NCBI GenBank assembly: GCA_002842505.1
Contig: PHDE01000014.1
Coordinates: forward strand, 1 to 33,100
From: Bacteroidetes bacterium HGW-Bacteroidetes-3
GTDB lineage: Bacteria > Bacteroidota > Bacteroidia > Flavobacteriales > Flavobacteriaceae
Reading direction: 5' to 3'
DNA: 33,100 nucleotides
Part shown: positions 25,586 through 32,215 of the stretch, piece after piece
Layout: the number at the start of each line of letters is the position of its first letter
Numbering within the stretch: position 1 is the first letter of the stretch
Notes under the pieces: generated by a model
Databases searched by the model: none
What the model saw: the letters and a program-made list of their open reading frames with translations, nothing else
Told to the model about the DNA's origin: nothing
Translations under genes and position numbers: made by a program

Positions 25586-25893
25586 TGAGCTATAAAATTA
25601 AGCTATTGTCAATTGCACATACAGATTTACAAAAGGCCAAAAAATGGTATCAAGAAAAAAGCGGAACATTAGCCGAAGAATTTAAGGCAGAAGTCAATAA
25701 AGAAATCGATTATATTGGCGAATATCCAGAACATTACGAGCGAAAATATAAAGAGTTACGTCAGTCTTTAGTCACTCGTTTTCCTTATGCAATTTTTTAT
25801 TTGGTTGAAGAAGAGCAAAAACGAATTATAGTTTTTGGAGTTCTTCATACAAGTAGAAACCCTGAAATAGTCAGGAAAAGAATAAAGAAATAA
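25585..25893 (+). CDS. RelE/ParE superfamily toxin (module 3)
   Basis: 102 residues. The start is the ATG inside TAATGA, where it overlaps the antitoxin stop; a TTG two codons upstream is less likely. It has the ParE/RelE pattern: YKIKLLSIAHTDLQKAKKWY, then ERKYKELRQSLVTRFPYAIF with the conserved Arg, and a C-terminal IIVFGVLHTSRNPEIVRKR. Target (gyrase or ribosome-bound mRNA) cannot be told by eye. It is the last gene before the tRNA-Leu boundary of the island. Confidence 0.9.
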   Translation: MSYKIKLLSIAHTDLQKAKKWYQEKSGTLAEEFKAEVNKEIDYIGEYPEHYERKYKELRQSLVTRFPYAIFYLVEEEQKRIIVFGVLHTSRNPEIVRKRIKK

Positions 25894-25898
25894 ATCCC

Positions 25899-25956
25899 CA
25901 CAAAACAAAATCCAGTTTTTTGCGAAGGGCAAAAATCCTCTGTCTTTTGTTTTGTG
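25899..25956. repeat. Nested hairpin after toxin-antitoxin module 3
   Basis: CACAAAACAAAA (25899-25910) and TTTTGTTTTGTG (25945-25956) are perfect 12-bp arms. Within them, TTTTTGC and GCAAAAA (25917-25923 and 25929-25935) form a second perfect stem. It starts 6 bp after the toxin stop codon. It could be a terminator, or a recombination or IS end; the T run after the outer stem is interrupted by GTG. Confidence 0.5.
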
Positions 25957-26022
25957 TGTTTATAAATAATAGGGAATTAATTCCGAATAAAAAACCCCAC
26001 TAAACAGCTCCCTAAAAATTAA

Positions 26023-26058
26023 AAAACCCTTGATAATCAAACGATTATCAAGGGTTTT
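26023..26058 (-). terminator. Terminator after tRNA-Leu
   Basis: AAAACCCTTGATAATC and GATTATCAAGGGTTTT form a perfect 16-bp stem with a 4-nt loop. On the minus strand it lies directly after the tRNA-Leu 3' end and runs into six T residues. It differs in sequence from the terminator after the distal tRNA fragment (19252-19284), so it probably came with the island. Confidence 0.85.
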
Positions 26059-26073
26059 AGTACAAGAGGCGGG
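26055..26073 (-). repeat. Attachment-site-like direct repeat at the tRNA-Leu 3' end
   Basis: TTTTAGTACAAGAGGCGGG, identical to 19281-19299. It includes the acceptor-stem 3' strand and discriminator base of the intact tRNA gene, so integration would leave the tRNA functional. Confidence 0.7.
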
Positions 26074-26146
26074 ACTTGAACCCGCACGAGCCTTACAGCT
26101 CACTGGATTTTAAGTCCAGCGTGTCTACCAGTTCCACCACTCCTGC
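26061..26146 (-). tRNA. tRNA-Leu (anticodon UAA)
   Basis: 86 nt. The acceptor GCAGGAG pairs with CTCTTGT (two G-U pairs) and the discriminator is A. The D-arm has GGTGGAACTGGTAGACACGC. The anticodon stem CTGGA/TCCAG holds the loop CTTAAAA with anticodon TAA. A long variable arm (GAGCTGTAAGGCTC) is as in class II leucine tRNAs, and the T-arm is GCGGGTTCAAGTCCCGC. CCA is not encoded. Confidence 0.97.
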
Positions 26147-26165
26147 ATGGTACCAATATTTTTAG

Positions 26166-26237
26166 AGCGAAAGACGGGATTTGAACCCGCGACCCCCACC
26201 TTGGCAAGGTGGTGCTCTACCCCTGAGCTACTTTCGC
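26166..26237 (-). tRNA. tRNA-Gly (anticodon GCC)
   Basis: 72 nt. The acceptor GCGAAAG pairs with CTTTCGC, with discriminator T. The anticodon stem CCACC/GGTGG carries the loop TTGCCAA with anticodon GCC. The T-arm is GCGGGTTCAAATCCCGT. It lies 19 bp upstream of tRNA-Leu on the same strand, so the two are probably co-transcribed. CCA is not encoded. Confidence 0.97.
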
Positions 26238-26361
26238 AATTTTTTATAATGAACGTGCATTTAATTGCTTAAATGAGTGGGCAAATTTAAAACATTTCTA
26301 CTAATTGCAAAGATAATTTTTAATTTTATTTAAAAGATTTTTTAATCCGCTTGTTTTAAGG

Positions 26362-26391
26362 TTGTAATTCTCCAATAATAAAATATATTTG
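26362..26391 (+). promoter_or_regulatory. Promoter of the haem O synthase / oxidase cluster
   Basis: TTG (26362-26364), a 19-bp spacer and TATATTTG (26384-26391) match the Bacteroidota consensus exactly. Transcription would start near 26397, leaving a short leader that contains the ATG at 26411. Confidence 0.75.
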
Positions 26392-26443
26392 CACTGTTTT
26401 TATAAATTTAATGCAAATAACCTCAAATTCTATTCCTTAAAAG

Positions 26444-27316
26444 GTGAATTTTTCAGCAATATTTAACGATTTTAAACAGTTGACCAAAGTGGGTTTATCG
26501 CTAAGCGTTGTGTTTTCATCGTTGGCGGGCTATTTATTGGCGGTGGAAGAAATTCGGGTTTCAATCCTTTTTTTACTGGCTATTGGTGGTTATTTAATGG
26601 TTGGGGCTTCAAACGCTTTCAACCAAATTATTGAAAAAGATACAGACGCTTTAATGAAACGCACTATGAACCGACCTTTGCCAACAGGCAGAATGCACGT
26701 TTCTATGGCGATGGTTATTGCAGTTTCCTTTACCGTTTTAGGCTTGGCTATTTTGTACAGCATCAATCCGAAAAGCGCTTTGTTTGGCGCTATTTCCATA
26801 TTTTTATACACCAGTGTTTACACGCCGTTAAAAGCGGTAACGCCTTTGGCAGTTTTTGTTGGCGCCATTCCGGGAGCCATTCCTTTTATGTTGGGTTGGG
26901 TTGCCGCAACAAATGATTTTTCCATTGAACCGGGAATGTTATTTTTAATACAGTTTTTTTGGCAGTTTCCCCATTTTTGGGCAATCGCGTGGCTTCAGTA
27001 TGATGAATACAAAAAAGCCGGATTTAATTTGATGCCCATGGGACAAAAAAATAAAAAAGCGGTGGTGCAAATTATCATTTATACGGTGTGCTTAATCATA
27101 GTTTCTGTGATTCCTGTGTTGAAATTAACAGGAAATTTTTATATTTATCCGGTCACAGCGGTAATTGTCGCTTTTTTGGGTGGCGTGATGTTATTTTATG
27201 CGGTTAAATTGTATAAAAACCAAACCGATAAAGAAGCCCGACAATTAATGCTTTCGAGCGTTTTGTACATTACATTGGTACAGGTTATTTATGTGGTGGA
27301 CAAGTTTTTGCATTAA
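26444..27316 (+). CDS. ctaB/cyoE: Protohaem IX farnesyltransferase (haem O synthase)
   Basis: 290 residues, an integral membrane UbiA-family prenyltransferase that adds a farnesyl group to haem B, giving haem O for the oxidase. The first Asp-rich motif is NQIIEKDTDALMKRT (N60, D66, D68). The second conserved block is WQFPHFWAIAWLQYDEYKKA (about 173-192). Around eight membrane segments are visible. The start as read is GTG at 26444 (MNFSAIFNDFKQLTK). Eleven codons upstream in the same frame there is an ATG (26411) whose reading (MQITSNSIP) is cut by a TAA at 26438-26440, just before the GTG. Either the N-terminus has been shortened by a nonsense change or the GTG is used after the short leader ORF. 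The family is certain; the start is not. Confidence 0.95.
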   Translation: MNFSAIFNDFKQLTKVGLSLSVVFSSLAGYLLAVEEIRVSILFLLAIGGYLMVGASNAFNQIIEKDTDALMKRTMNRPLPTGRMHVSMAMVIAVSFTVLGLAILYSINPKSALFGAISIFLYTSVYTPLKAVTPLAVFVGAIPGAIPFMLGWVAATNDFSIEPGMLFLIQFFWQFPHFWAIAWLQYDEYKKAGFNLMPMGQKNKKAVVQIIIYTVCLIIVSVIPVLKLTGNFYIYPVTAVIVAFLGGVMLFYAVKLYKNQTDKEARQLMLSSVLYITLVQVIYVVDKFLH

Positions 27317-27330
27317 GATTTTTAATTTAC

Positions 27331-27381
27331 GCCTTCGACGGAGCTTGTTGTAAGCGAAGCTAAAAGACTCAGGGTGACGAA
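27331..27381. repeat. Remnant of a CTTCGAC...CTCAGGGTGACG intergenic repeat
   Basis: CGCCTTCGACGGAGCTTG and, after about 15 bp, AGACTCAGGGTGACGAAAT resemble the widespread bacterial intergenic repeat of the type CCTTCGAC...CTCAGGGTGAC (from memory). AAGCT/AGCTT arms pair inside it. It has no coding content. The gap 27317-27630 holds this, the structured repeat at 27421 and the next gene's upstream region (possible -7 box TATCTTTA at 27581-27588). Confidence 0.4.
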
Positions 27382-27420
27382 ATTATTTTATCAGGCTAAG
27401 TTCTTTTTATAATGATATTT

Positions 27421-27511
27421 GCGTTAGGGATTGCAGTGAAAATCCTTTTTTGAGGCTCTTTTAGCTTCAAAAAAGATTGTAACGAAAAGCCCGACCCTTG
27501 TGGGAACGCCC
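27421..27511 (+). ncRNA. Structured repeat RNA, copy A (flavo-1-like)
   Basis: It starts GCGTTAGGGATTGCAG and ends GGGAACGCCC. GCGTT at the start pairs with AACGC at the end. Inside are hairpins GGATT/AATCC, CTTTTTTGA.GCT/AGC.TTCAAAAAAG and CCC/GGG. The copy at 32216 keeps the same order of hairpins, but the second and third stems differ in sequence and are longer or shorter, with pairing retained. That is covariation and points to a conserved RNA. The pattern is consistent with the flavo-1 motif described in Bacteroidota, but the name is from memory. The strand is the one on which the motif reads GCGTTAGGG. Confidence 0.55.
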
Positions 27512-27630
27512 ATCAAAAAGGCAGTCAGGCCTAAAACATTTAAATATAAATTGTTGTATTTTTTTTAGAATTAAACCTTTTATCTTTATAACAAATCAAC
27601 AGTTCAACAATTAAACGATTAAACAATATT

Positions 27631-28212
27631 ATGAAACAAACTTTAGAACAAGAATACAAACAAGCTAAAAGAAAGTCAGCAAAACCTATGTTGTGGGTTT
27701 CCATGGTGAGCATGACCATGATGTTTGCCGGACTGACAAGCGCTTATGTGGTAAGCCGCAAACGAAACGACTGGGTTTCCTTCGATTTGCCGCAGGCTTT
27801 TTACATCAGCACGCTTTTAATTGTGTTGAGCAGCATTACTTTTATGCTGGCGAAATATTTTATCAAACAAAATAACCGACCATTAACAAGCGCTTTTTTG
27901 TTGTCGACCTTGTTTTTGGGCATTGGATTTGTGTTTTTTCAGCTTGAGGGATTTAAAGAATTGCTTTATGCCGGATTGTTTTTTGCAGGGGAACAAAGCA
28001 CCGTAAAATCATCTTTTATTTATGGCATTACCATTGCCCATTTGGCGCATGTTGTGGCAGGAATTGTGGTGTTGCTGGTGGTAATCTTCAATCACTTCAA
28101 TAAAAAATATACTTCCGAGAATACACTTGGATTGGAATTAGGCGCTATTTTCTGGCATTTTGTGGACATTCTTTGGATTTATCTCTTTTTATTTTTCTAT
28201 TTTATTAGATAA
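27631..28212 (+). CDS. Cytochrome c oxidase subunit III (haem-copper oxidase subunit III family), first copy
   Basis: 193 residues with five membrane segments, the short bacterial form of subunit III. The first segment is PMLWVSMVSMTMMFAGLTSA, and AHVVAGIVVLL and IFWHFVDILWIYLFLFFYFI (the WHFVDxxW signature) complete the family pattern. Subunit III stabilises the catalytic subunit and lipid pool and has no metal centre. The leader is low-complexity (AACAATTAAACGATTAAACA). A second, longer subunit III gene starts 53 bp downstream, an arrangement usual in flavobacteria. Confidence 0.94.
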   Translation: MKQTLEQEYKQAKRKSAKPMLWVSMVSMTMMFAGLTSAYVVSRKRNDWVSFDLPQAFYISTLLIVLSSITFMLAKYFIKQNNRPLTSAFLLSTLFLGIGFVFFQLEGFKELLYAGLFFAGEQSTVKSSFIYGITIAHLAHVVAGIVVLLVVIFNHFNKKYTSENTLGLELGAIFWHFVDILWIYLFLFFYFIR

Positions 28213-28224
28213 TAAAAAATATGT

Positions 28225-28232
28225 ACTTTTGG
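28225..28232 (+). promoter_or_regulatory. Possible -7 promoter element
   Basis: TACTTTTG matches TAnnTTTG exactly and lies 33 bp before the next ATG, but no TTG stands 17-23 bp upstream. Use as an extra internal promoter is possible. Confidence 0.3.
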
Positions 28233-28265
28233 CGAAACTATAACTAAAAATCAAAACAAACTTTT

Positions 28266-29246
28266 ATGGAAGTAACTATTCCTGCTGAAAATAATGGAAC
28301 ATCCTGGAACGGTGGAAACAACAATCCATTAGGCGCAAGTTATGGAAAAATGATGATGTGGTTCTTCATTTTATCCGATGCATTAACTTTTTCCGGTTTT
28401 TTGGGCGCTTATGGCTTTATGCGTTTTAAATTTCACGATTCCTGGCCAATAGCCGATGAGGTTTTTACCCACTTTCCTTTTTTACACGGTGTGCATGCTC
28501 CTATGTATTATGTGGCAATAATGACTTTTATTTTGATATTTTCATCGGTAACGATGGTGTTGGCGGTTGACGCAGGCCATCAGATGAATAAAAAGAAAGT
28601 CACCTTTTATATGTTGCTTACTATTGTTGGTGGTGCTATTTTCTTGGGTTCACAAGCTTGGGAATGGAAAAACTTCATTAACGGAACTTATGGCGCCGTA
28701 AAATTAAACGACGGAAAAATTATTCAGTTTGTGGATGCCTCCGGAGAACAAATTACGTTGGAAAGTTTTGTGAAATCGCAACATTCAGGAAGAACACAAC
28801 TCGATAGAAGTAAAGGCGTATGGTTTATGAAAGAAGCCGAATTACCTCCTTTTACCCTTAATGAAGTTGTGGAAAGCTTTAAGGCAAATCCGGCAATTTC
28901 CATAAGAACAGAACTTATAAATTCGGAAACAAAAACAAAAACCATCATTCCCCATAACCAAGCCCTGGGTTTTTTAAATGAAGCAAAAACGGTGGTTAAG
29001 GGAGCCAATTTAAGAGAAAACGAATATGGAAAAACATTGTTTGCCAATTTCTTTTTCTTTATCACAGGTTTCCATGGATTCCACGTATTATCGGGAGTCA
29101 TTATCAATACCATCGTCTTTTTTAATGTGATTGTTGGCACTTATGAGCGCAGGGGACATTATGAAATGGTTGAAAAAGTCGGACTTTATTGGCATTTTGT
29201 GGATTTGGTTTGGGTATTTGTATTCACCTTCTTCTACTTGGTTTAA
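28266..29246 (+). CDS. Cytochrome c oxidase subunit III, second copy with long central insert
   Basis: 326 residues. The N-terminal half starts with a polar stretch and has membrane segments from about residue 30 (MMMWFFILSDALTFSGFLGA). Between about 140 and 250 lies a hydrophilic insert, probably periplasmic or cytoplasmic, ending in a conserved ENEYGKTLFANFFFFITGFH. The C-terminus carries GFHGFHVLSGVIINT and WHFVDLVWVFVFTFFY, which is diagnostic of subunit III. The insert is usual for the longer Bacteroidota copy (from memory). It is co-directional with its shorter neighbour and the subunit IV gene; catalytic subunits I and II are not in this window. Confidence 0.94.
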   Translation: MEVTIPAENNGTSWNGGNNNPLGASYGKMMMWFFILSDALTFSGFLGAYGFMRFKFHDSWPIADEVFTHFPFLHGVHAPMYYVAIMTFILIFSSVTMVLAVDAGHQMNKKKVTFYMLLTIVGGAIFLGSQAWEWKNFINGTYGAVKLNDGKIIQFVDASGEQITLESFVKSQHSGRTQLDRSKGVWFMKEAELPPFTLNEVVESFKANPAISIRTELINSETKTKTIIPHNQALGFLNEAKTVVKGANLRENEYGKTLFANFFFFITGFHGFHVLSGVIINTIVFFNVIVGTYERRGHYEMVEKVGLYWHFVDLVWVFVFTFFYLV

Positions 29247-29265
29247 TTCATAAAAAGACATTAAA

Positions 29266-29619
29266 ATGACACACGCACAAGAACATACGTCTCATACAAA
29301 ATTAATTTGGAAGGTATTTGCCATACTTTCGGTAATCACCATTGCTGAAGTTGCTTTGGGAATCACAAAACCAGCCGCACTTCATTTAACCAAATTTTTG
29401 GGAACAAGTCCGCTCAATATTATTTTCTTGGTTTTAACGCTCGTAAAAGCCTATTATATCACTTGGTTTTTCATGCATATGGCCGATGAAAAAAAGAGTT
29501 TAAGACGAGCCGTGGTTTGGACAGCCCTATTTTTAATCATTTATTTAGCCACCTTATTGTTAATTGAAGGAAGTTATATAAACGATGTTTTGGGTCCGCT
29601 GACAAAGTGGAACTACTAA
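29266..29619 (+). CDS. Cytochrome c oxidase subunit IV (prokaryotic, CyoD/CtaF-like)
   Basis: 117 residues with three membrane segments. The first begins KLIWKVFAILSVITIAEVAL, the second carries NIIFLVLTLVKAYYITWFFM (the KAYYI.WFFMH signature of prokaryotic COX4), and the third is WTALFLIIYLATLLLI. A His-rich N-terminus (THAQEHTSH) precedes them. The subunit assists oxidase assembly. It follows the second subunit III gene by 19 bp and is followed by a strong terminator. Confidence 0.92.
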   Translation: MTHAQEHTSHTKLIWKVFAILSVITIAEVALGITKPAALHLTKFLGTSPLNIIFLVLTLVKAYYITWFFMHMADEKKSLRRAVVWTALFLIIYLATLLLIEGSYINDVLGPLTKWNY

Positions 29620-29632
29620 ATATTTTAAATAG

Positions 29633-29662
29633 AAAAAAGGTGGTTTTTAACCACCTTTTTTT
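29633..29662 (+). terminator. Intrinsic terminator after subunit IV
   Basis: AAAAAAGGTGGTT, a TTT loop and AACCACCTTTTTT form a perfect stem with a T run on the plus strand and an A run on the other. It closes the oxidase subunit unit; the assembly genes that follow probably have their own promoter or rely on read-through. Confidence 0.85.
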
Positions 29663-29675
29663 ATAACTTAACCGT

Positions 29676-30323
29676 ATGAAAAAATTCTGGGTATTATTTA
29701 GCCTGTTTTTATTGCCTTTGGTATTTTACATATTTCTGTCGAAGGGAATTTACAAATATTCCAATTTGCCAATTCTTTCTGAAAACGTCATCGACTTAAA
29801 AGCGATTTCCCCAACGGCTGATGTCACTTTTTCTGAAAAACTTACGATCATTTGTTTTTTGGGAAGCGACATCAACAATGCCAAAGCAAGTCTTTTCAAT
29901 TTAAACCAAACCATCTACAAACGTTATTATTCAAAACCATTTTTTCAAATGGTTGCCATTCTTCCGCAGGGATTGGAAAATGACTACAGCGAAACCATCA
30001 AAGAACTTTCTGCTTTTACAGATATCAGCAAATGGCAATTTATTTACGCCAGTCCCAAAAATACCAACTTGCTTTTCAATAGCTTTGAAACACCTTTTAA
30101 ATTAGATAAAAATGGCTATTCGGAATACGCGTATATTGTGGATATGAAATTGCGTTTGCGCGGAAGAAAAGATGATGAAGACACCAAAGGCGGAAAATTA
30201 TACGGTTATAATATGAAGTCGGTGGCGATTTTGAAGAATAAAATGAAAGACGATATTGACATTATTTATTACCAATTGAAAAAATCTGCTGAAAAGCAGG
30301 CAAGAAGAAAAAGGGAAATTTAA
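29676..30323 (+). CDS. Membrane-anchored thioredoxin-fold protein, SCO-like without the copper motif
   Basis: 215 residues. An N-terminal anchor (FWVLFSLFLLPLVFYIFLS) is followed by an alpha/beta domain whose LTIICFLGSDINNAKASLFN start corresponds to the strand-plus-turn that carries CxxxC in SCO proteins. Here only one Cys is present (IICFLG). The C-terminus is basic (KQARRKREI). The true SCO gene lies 10 bp downstream, so the pair may act together in delivering copper or electrons to the oxidase. The fold call is inference from context and pattern. Confidence 0.65.
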   Translation: MKKFWVLFSLFLLPLVFYIFLSKGIYKYSNLPILSENVIDLKAISPTADVTFSEKLTIICFLGSDINNAKASLFNLNQTIYKRYYSKPFFQMVAILPQGLENDYSETIKELSAFTDISKWQFIYASPKNTNLLFNSFETPFKLDKNGYSEYAYIVDMKLRLRGRKDDEDTKGGKLYGYNMKSVAILKNKMKDDIDIIYYQLKKSAEKQARRKREI

Positions 30324-30333
30324 ATAACTTAAA

Positions 30334-30957
30334 ATGAAAAAATACTCTTACATAGGTGTTGCATTTATTGTCTTAATCTTTGGAATCTACGCAATCCCAA
30401 AAATTGTGGACAGATTTAAAACGCCCGAATTAATTACCATTGCCAAAGTTCCACCTTTTGAATTCACCAATCAGGATAGCAAAACCATTTCAAATTCATT
30501 TTATGAAGGAAAAGTTTATGTGGTGGAATTTTTTTTCACAACGTGCCCAACTATTTGTCCGAAAATGAATGAAAGTATGCTTAAAATTCAAAATGAGTTT
30601 TATGGAAATCAGGATTTTGGCATCGCTTCTTTCAGCATCAATCCTAAAAATGACACGCCAGCCGTTTTAAAGGAATATGCAAAAACACACGGCGCAACTT
30701 TAAAAAACTGGAACTTTTTAACAGGCGAACAGGATAAAATTTACGCATTGGCAAATACCGGATTTACCTTATATGCCGGCGAAGACAGCAATGCCGAGGG
30801 CGGATTTGAACATTCGGGAATGTTTGCTTTGGTGGATAAACAGGGAAATATTCGCTCGAGATTGGATGAGTATGGAAACCCGATTGCGTTTTACGACGGA
30901 CTCGACCCAAAAGGCGTGCAACAAATTAAAGAAGACATTAAAATACTTTTAAAATAA
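30334..30957 (+). CDS. SCO1/SenC family copper chaperone
   Basis: 207 residues. An N-terminal membrane anchor (about 5-22) precedes a thioredoxin-like domain. The copper ligands are C71 and C75 (FFTTCPTICPKM) and H160 (GGFEHSGMFALVDKQG). The protein delivers copper to the CuA site of oxidase subunit II on the outer face of the membrane. Length and motif are normal. It sits between the SCO-like protein gene and the DUF420 gene, 3 bp before the latter, as expected for an oxidase assembly unit. Confidence 0.95.
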   Translation: MKKYSYIGVAFIVLIFGIYAIPKIVDRFKTPELITIAKVPPFEFTNQDSKTISNSFYEGKVYVVEFFFTTCPTICPKMNESMLKIQNEFYGNQDFGIASFSINPKNDTPAVLKEYAKTHGATLKNWNFLTGEQDKIYALANTGFTLYAGEDSNAEGGFEHSGMFALVDKQGNIRSRLDEYGNPIAFYDGLDPKGVQQIKEDIKILLK

Positions 30958-30960
30958 TAA

Positions 30961-31479
30961 ATGGCAACAACAGTTTCAAAAAAATACAATACGTGGATTA
31001 TCGTTTTATCAATCGCAATTCCATTGGTGGTCGCTGTACTTTTTAGCGTTAAAATAGATGTGCAGCTTCCTGTTTTTCTGCCGCCAATTTATGCCACGCT
31101 AAATGCGTTTACGGCAGTGCTTTTAATTGCTGCTTTTTGGGCGGTTAAAAACAAAAAAATCGCCTTGCACGAAAAGCTGATGAAAACAGCCATTGGGTTT
31201 TCGGTGTTGTTTTTGGTGTTGTATGTAGCGTATCATATGACTTCCGATTCCACCAAATTTGGAGGTGAAGGAGTTGCAAAAATCGTTTATTTTTTCATCT
31301 TGATTTCACATATATTTTTGTCCGTTTTGGTGATTCCTTTTGTGTTGATTACTTTTGTAAGAGCCATAACTAACCAAGTGGAACTGCATAAAAAAATAGC
31401 GCGTTATACTTTTCCGTTGTGGTTGTATGTGGCAATAACAGGCGTTGTGGTTTATTTTATGATTTCGCCTTATTATTAA
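30961..31479 (+). CDS. DUF420 membrane protein, probable oxidase assembly factor
   Basis: 172 residues with about five membrane segments. NTWIIVLSIAIPLVVAVLFS begins the first. HEKLMKTAIGFSVLFLVLYV and the YHMTSDSTKFGG loop are the DUF420 pattern, and ELHKKIARYTFPLWLYVAIT is the other conserved block. Related proteins (CtaM/YozB in Firmicutes) are needed for assembly of haem-copper oxidases; its place after the SCO gene agrees with that role. The start codon follows the SCO stop by 3 bp, so the two are co-translated. Confidence 0.9.
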   Translation: MATTVSKKYNTWIIVLSIAIPLVVAVLFSVKIDVQLPVFLPPIYATLNAFTAVLLIAAFWAVKNKKIALHEKLMKTAIGFSVLFLVLYVAYHMTSDSTKFGGEGVAKIVYFFILISHIFLSVLVIPFVLITFVRAITNQVELHKKIARYTFPLWLYVAITGVVVYFMISPYY

Positions 31480-31532
31480 AACCCTAGTCTCAATTATCAA
31501 TAGATAAGGAAATAAATGACAAACAGATTGCC

Positions 31533-31695
31533 GCAGTTTTTTGCAAAAACTTCGCAATGACGAAACAACTAAACAACTAAACGATTAAACTATTAAACAA
31601 AACAAATAACAGATTGCCTTACCGAATCAAAATCGGCACAGGCAGTTTTTTGCAAAAACTTCGCAATGACGAAACAACTAAACAACTAAACGATT
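31533..31695. repeat. 54-bp perfect direct repeat (31533-31586 and 31642-31695)
   Basis: Each copy starts GCAGTTTTTTGCAAAAACTT and ends in CAACTAAACGATT; the copies are identical and their starts are 109 bp apart. GCAATGACG and the hairpin TTTTTGCAAAAA are as in the widespread CGTCATTGCGAAG-type intergenic repeat. The tail repeats CAACTAAA. The segment has no coding content and lies in the leader of the next gene. Confidence 0.75.
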
Positions 31696-31733
31696 CAACA
31701 TATAAAAATATCAACCTATCAACAAACAATTCC

Positions 31734-31958
31734 ATGAAGAAAATTTCATTTTCAATAATGTTTCTTTTATTCATTCAAATGGTCAACGCGCAATGTGCCA
31801 TGTGCAGAGCGGTTGTTGAAAGCGGGCGGCCTGAAGAGGCAGAAGGCTTAAATAAAGGGATTTTATACTTAATGATGTTTCCTTACATCCTAATTGGCAT
31901 TTTATTTTTTTTCATTATTAAGCATAAAATAGCTGAAAATAAAAAGAACAAAATTTAA
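31734..31958 (+). CDS. Small CxxC membrane protein of the oxidase cluster
   Basis: 74 residues from the ATG at 31734, chosen because it starts a signal peptide (MKKISFSIMFLLFIQMVNAQ). An upstream in-frame start would lie within the 54-bp repeat and is rejected. The mature part opens with CAMCRAVVESGRP, a CxxC site, and a second membrane segment follows (YLMMFPYILIGILFFFIIK). Similar small proteins close oxidase assembly clusters in Flavobacteriaceae (from memory). Metal binding or thiol chemistry for the CxxC is inferred. Confidence 0.78.
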   Translation: MKKISFSIMFLLFIQMVNAQCAMCRAVVESGRPEEAEGLNKGILYLMMFPYILIGILFFFIIKHKIAENKKNKI

Positions 31959-31979
31959 ATCGGAATTGGTTTAATAACG

Positions 31980-32144
31980 AAATCAACAAAAGCACAAAGA
32001 TTTTTAACCGCAAATTTCGCAAAGAAAATACGCAAAGGGCGCTAAATGAAATTTGAATTATTCACGATCATTTGAAGTTATTTAAAAAAAATCAATAAAA
32101 ACACAAAGGTTTTTAACCGCAAATTTCGCAAAGAAAATACGCAA
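31980..32144. repeat. 56-bp direct repeat, two copies (31980-32035 and 32089-32144)
   Basis: The copies differ at three positions. Each contains AACCGCAAATTTCGCAAAG followed by AAAATACGCAA, a type of intergenic repeat with a GCAAA period. It has no coding content. The gap 31959-32439 holds these two copies and the structured repeat at 32216. Confidence 0.7.
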
Positions 32145-32215
32145 TTTTGTTTTGGTTAACATTTGATTAAGACATAAAAGTCGTAAATCATAAATCTAAA
32201 ATTGTAATTCAATTT

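Larger units (their letters stand above)
19281..26073. mobile_element. Decayed genomic island at tRNA-Leu (about 6.8 kb)
   Basis: The segment is bounded by 19-bp direct repeats derived from the tRNA-Leu 3' end. It contains a tyrosine recombinase remnant, an IS66 transposase remnant, three toxin-antitoxin modules, a type IIG restriction-modification gene and a GIY-YIG pseudogene. Gene density is lower and AT content visibly higher than on either side. The recombinase is truncated, so the island cannot excise by itself. An alternative is that the GIY-YIG gene alone brought the tRNA fragment and that the rest arrived in separate events. Confidence 0.65.

Noticed and set aside
31614-31733. N-terminal extension of the small CxxC membrane protein
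   Set aside because: It would be encoded by the 54-bp repeat and precede a normal signal peptide.
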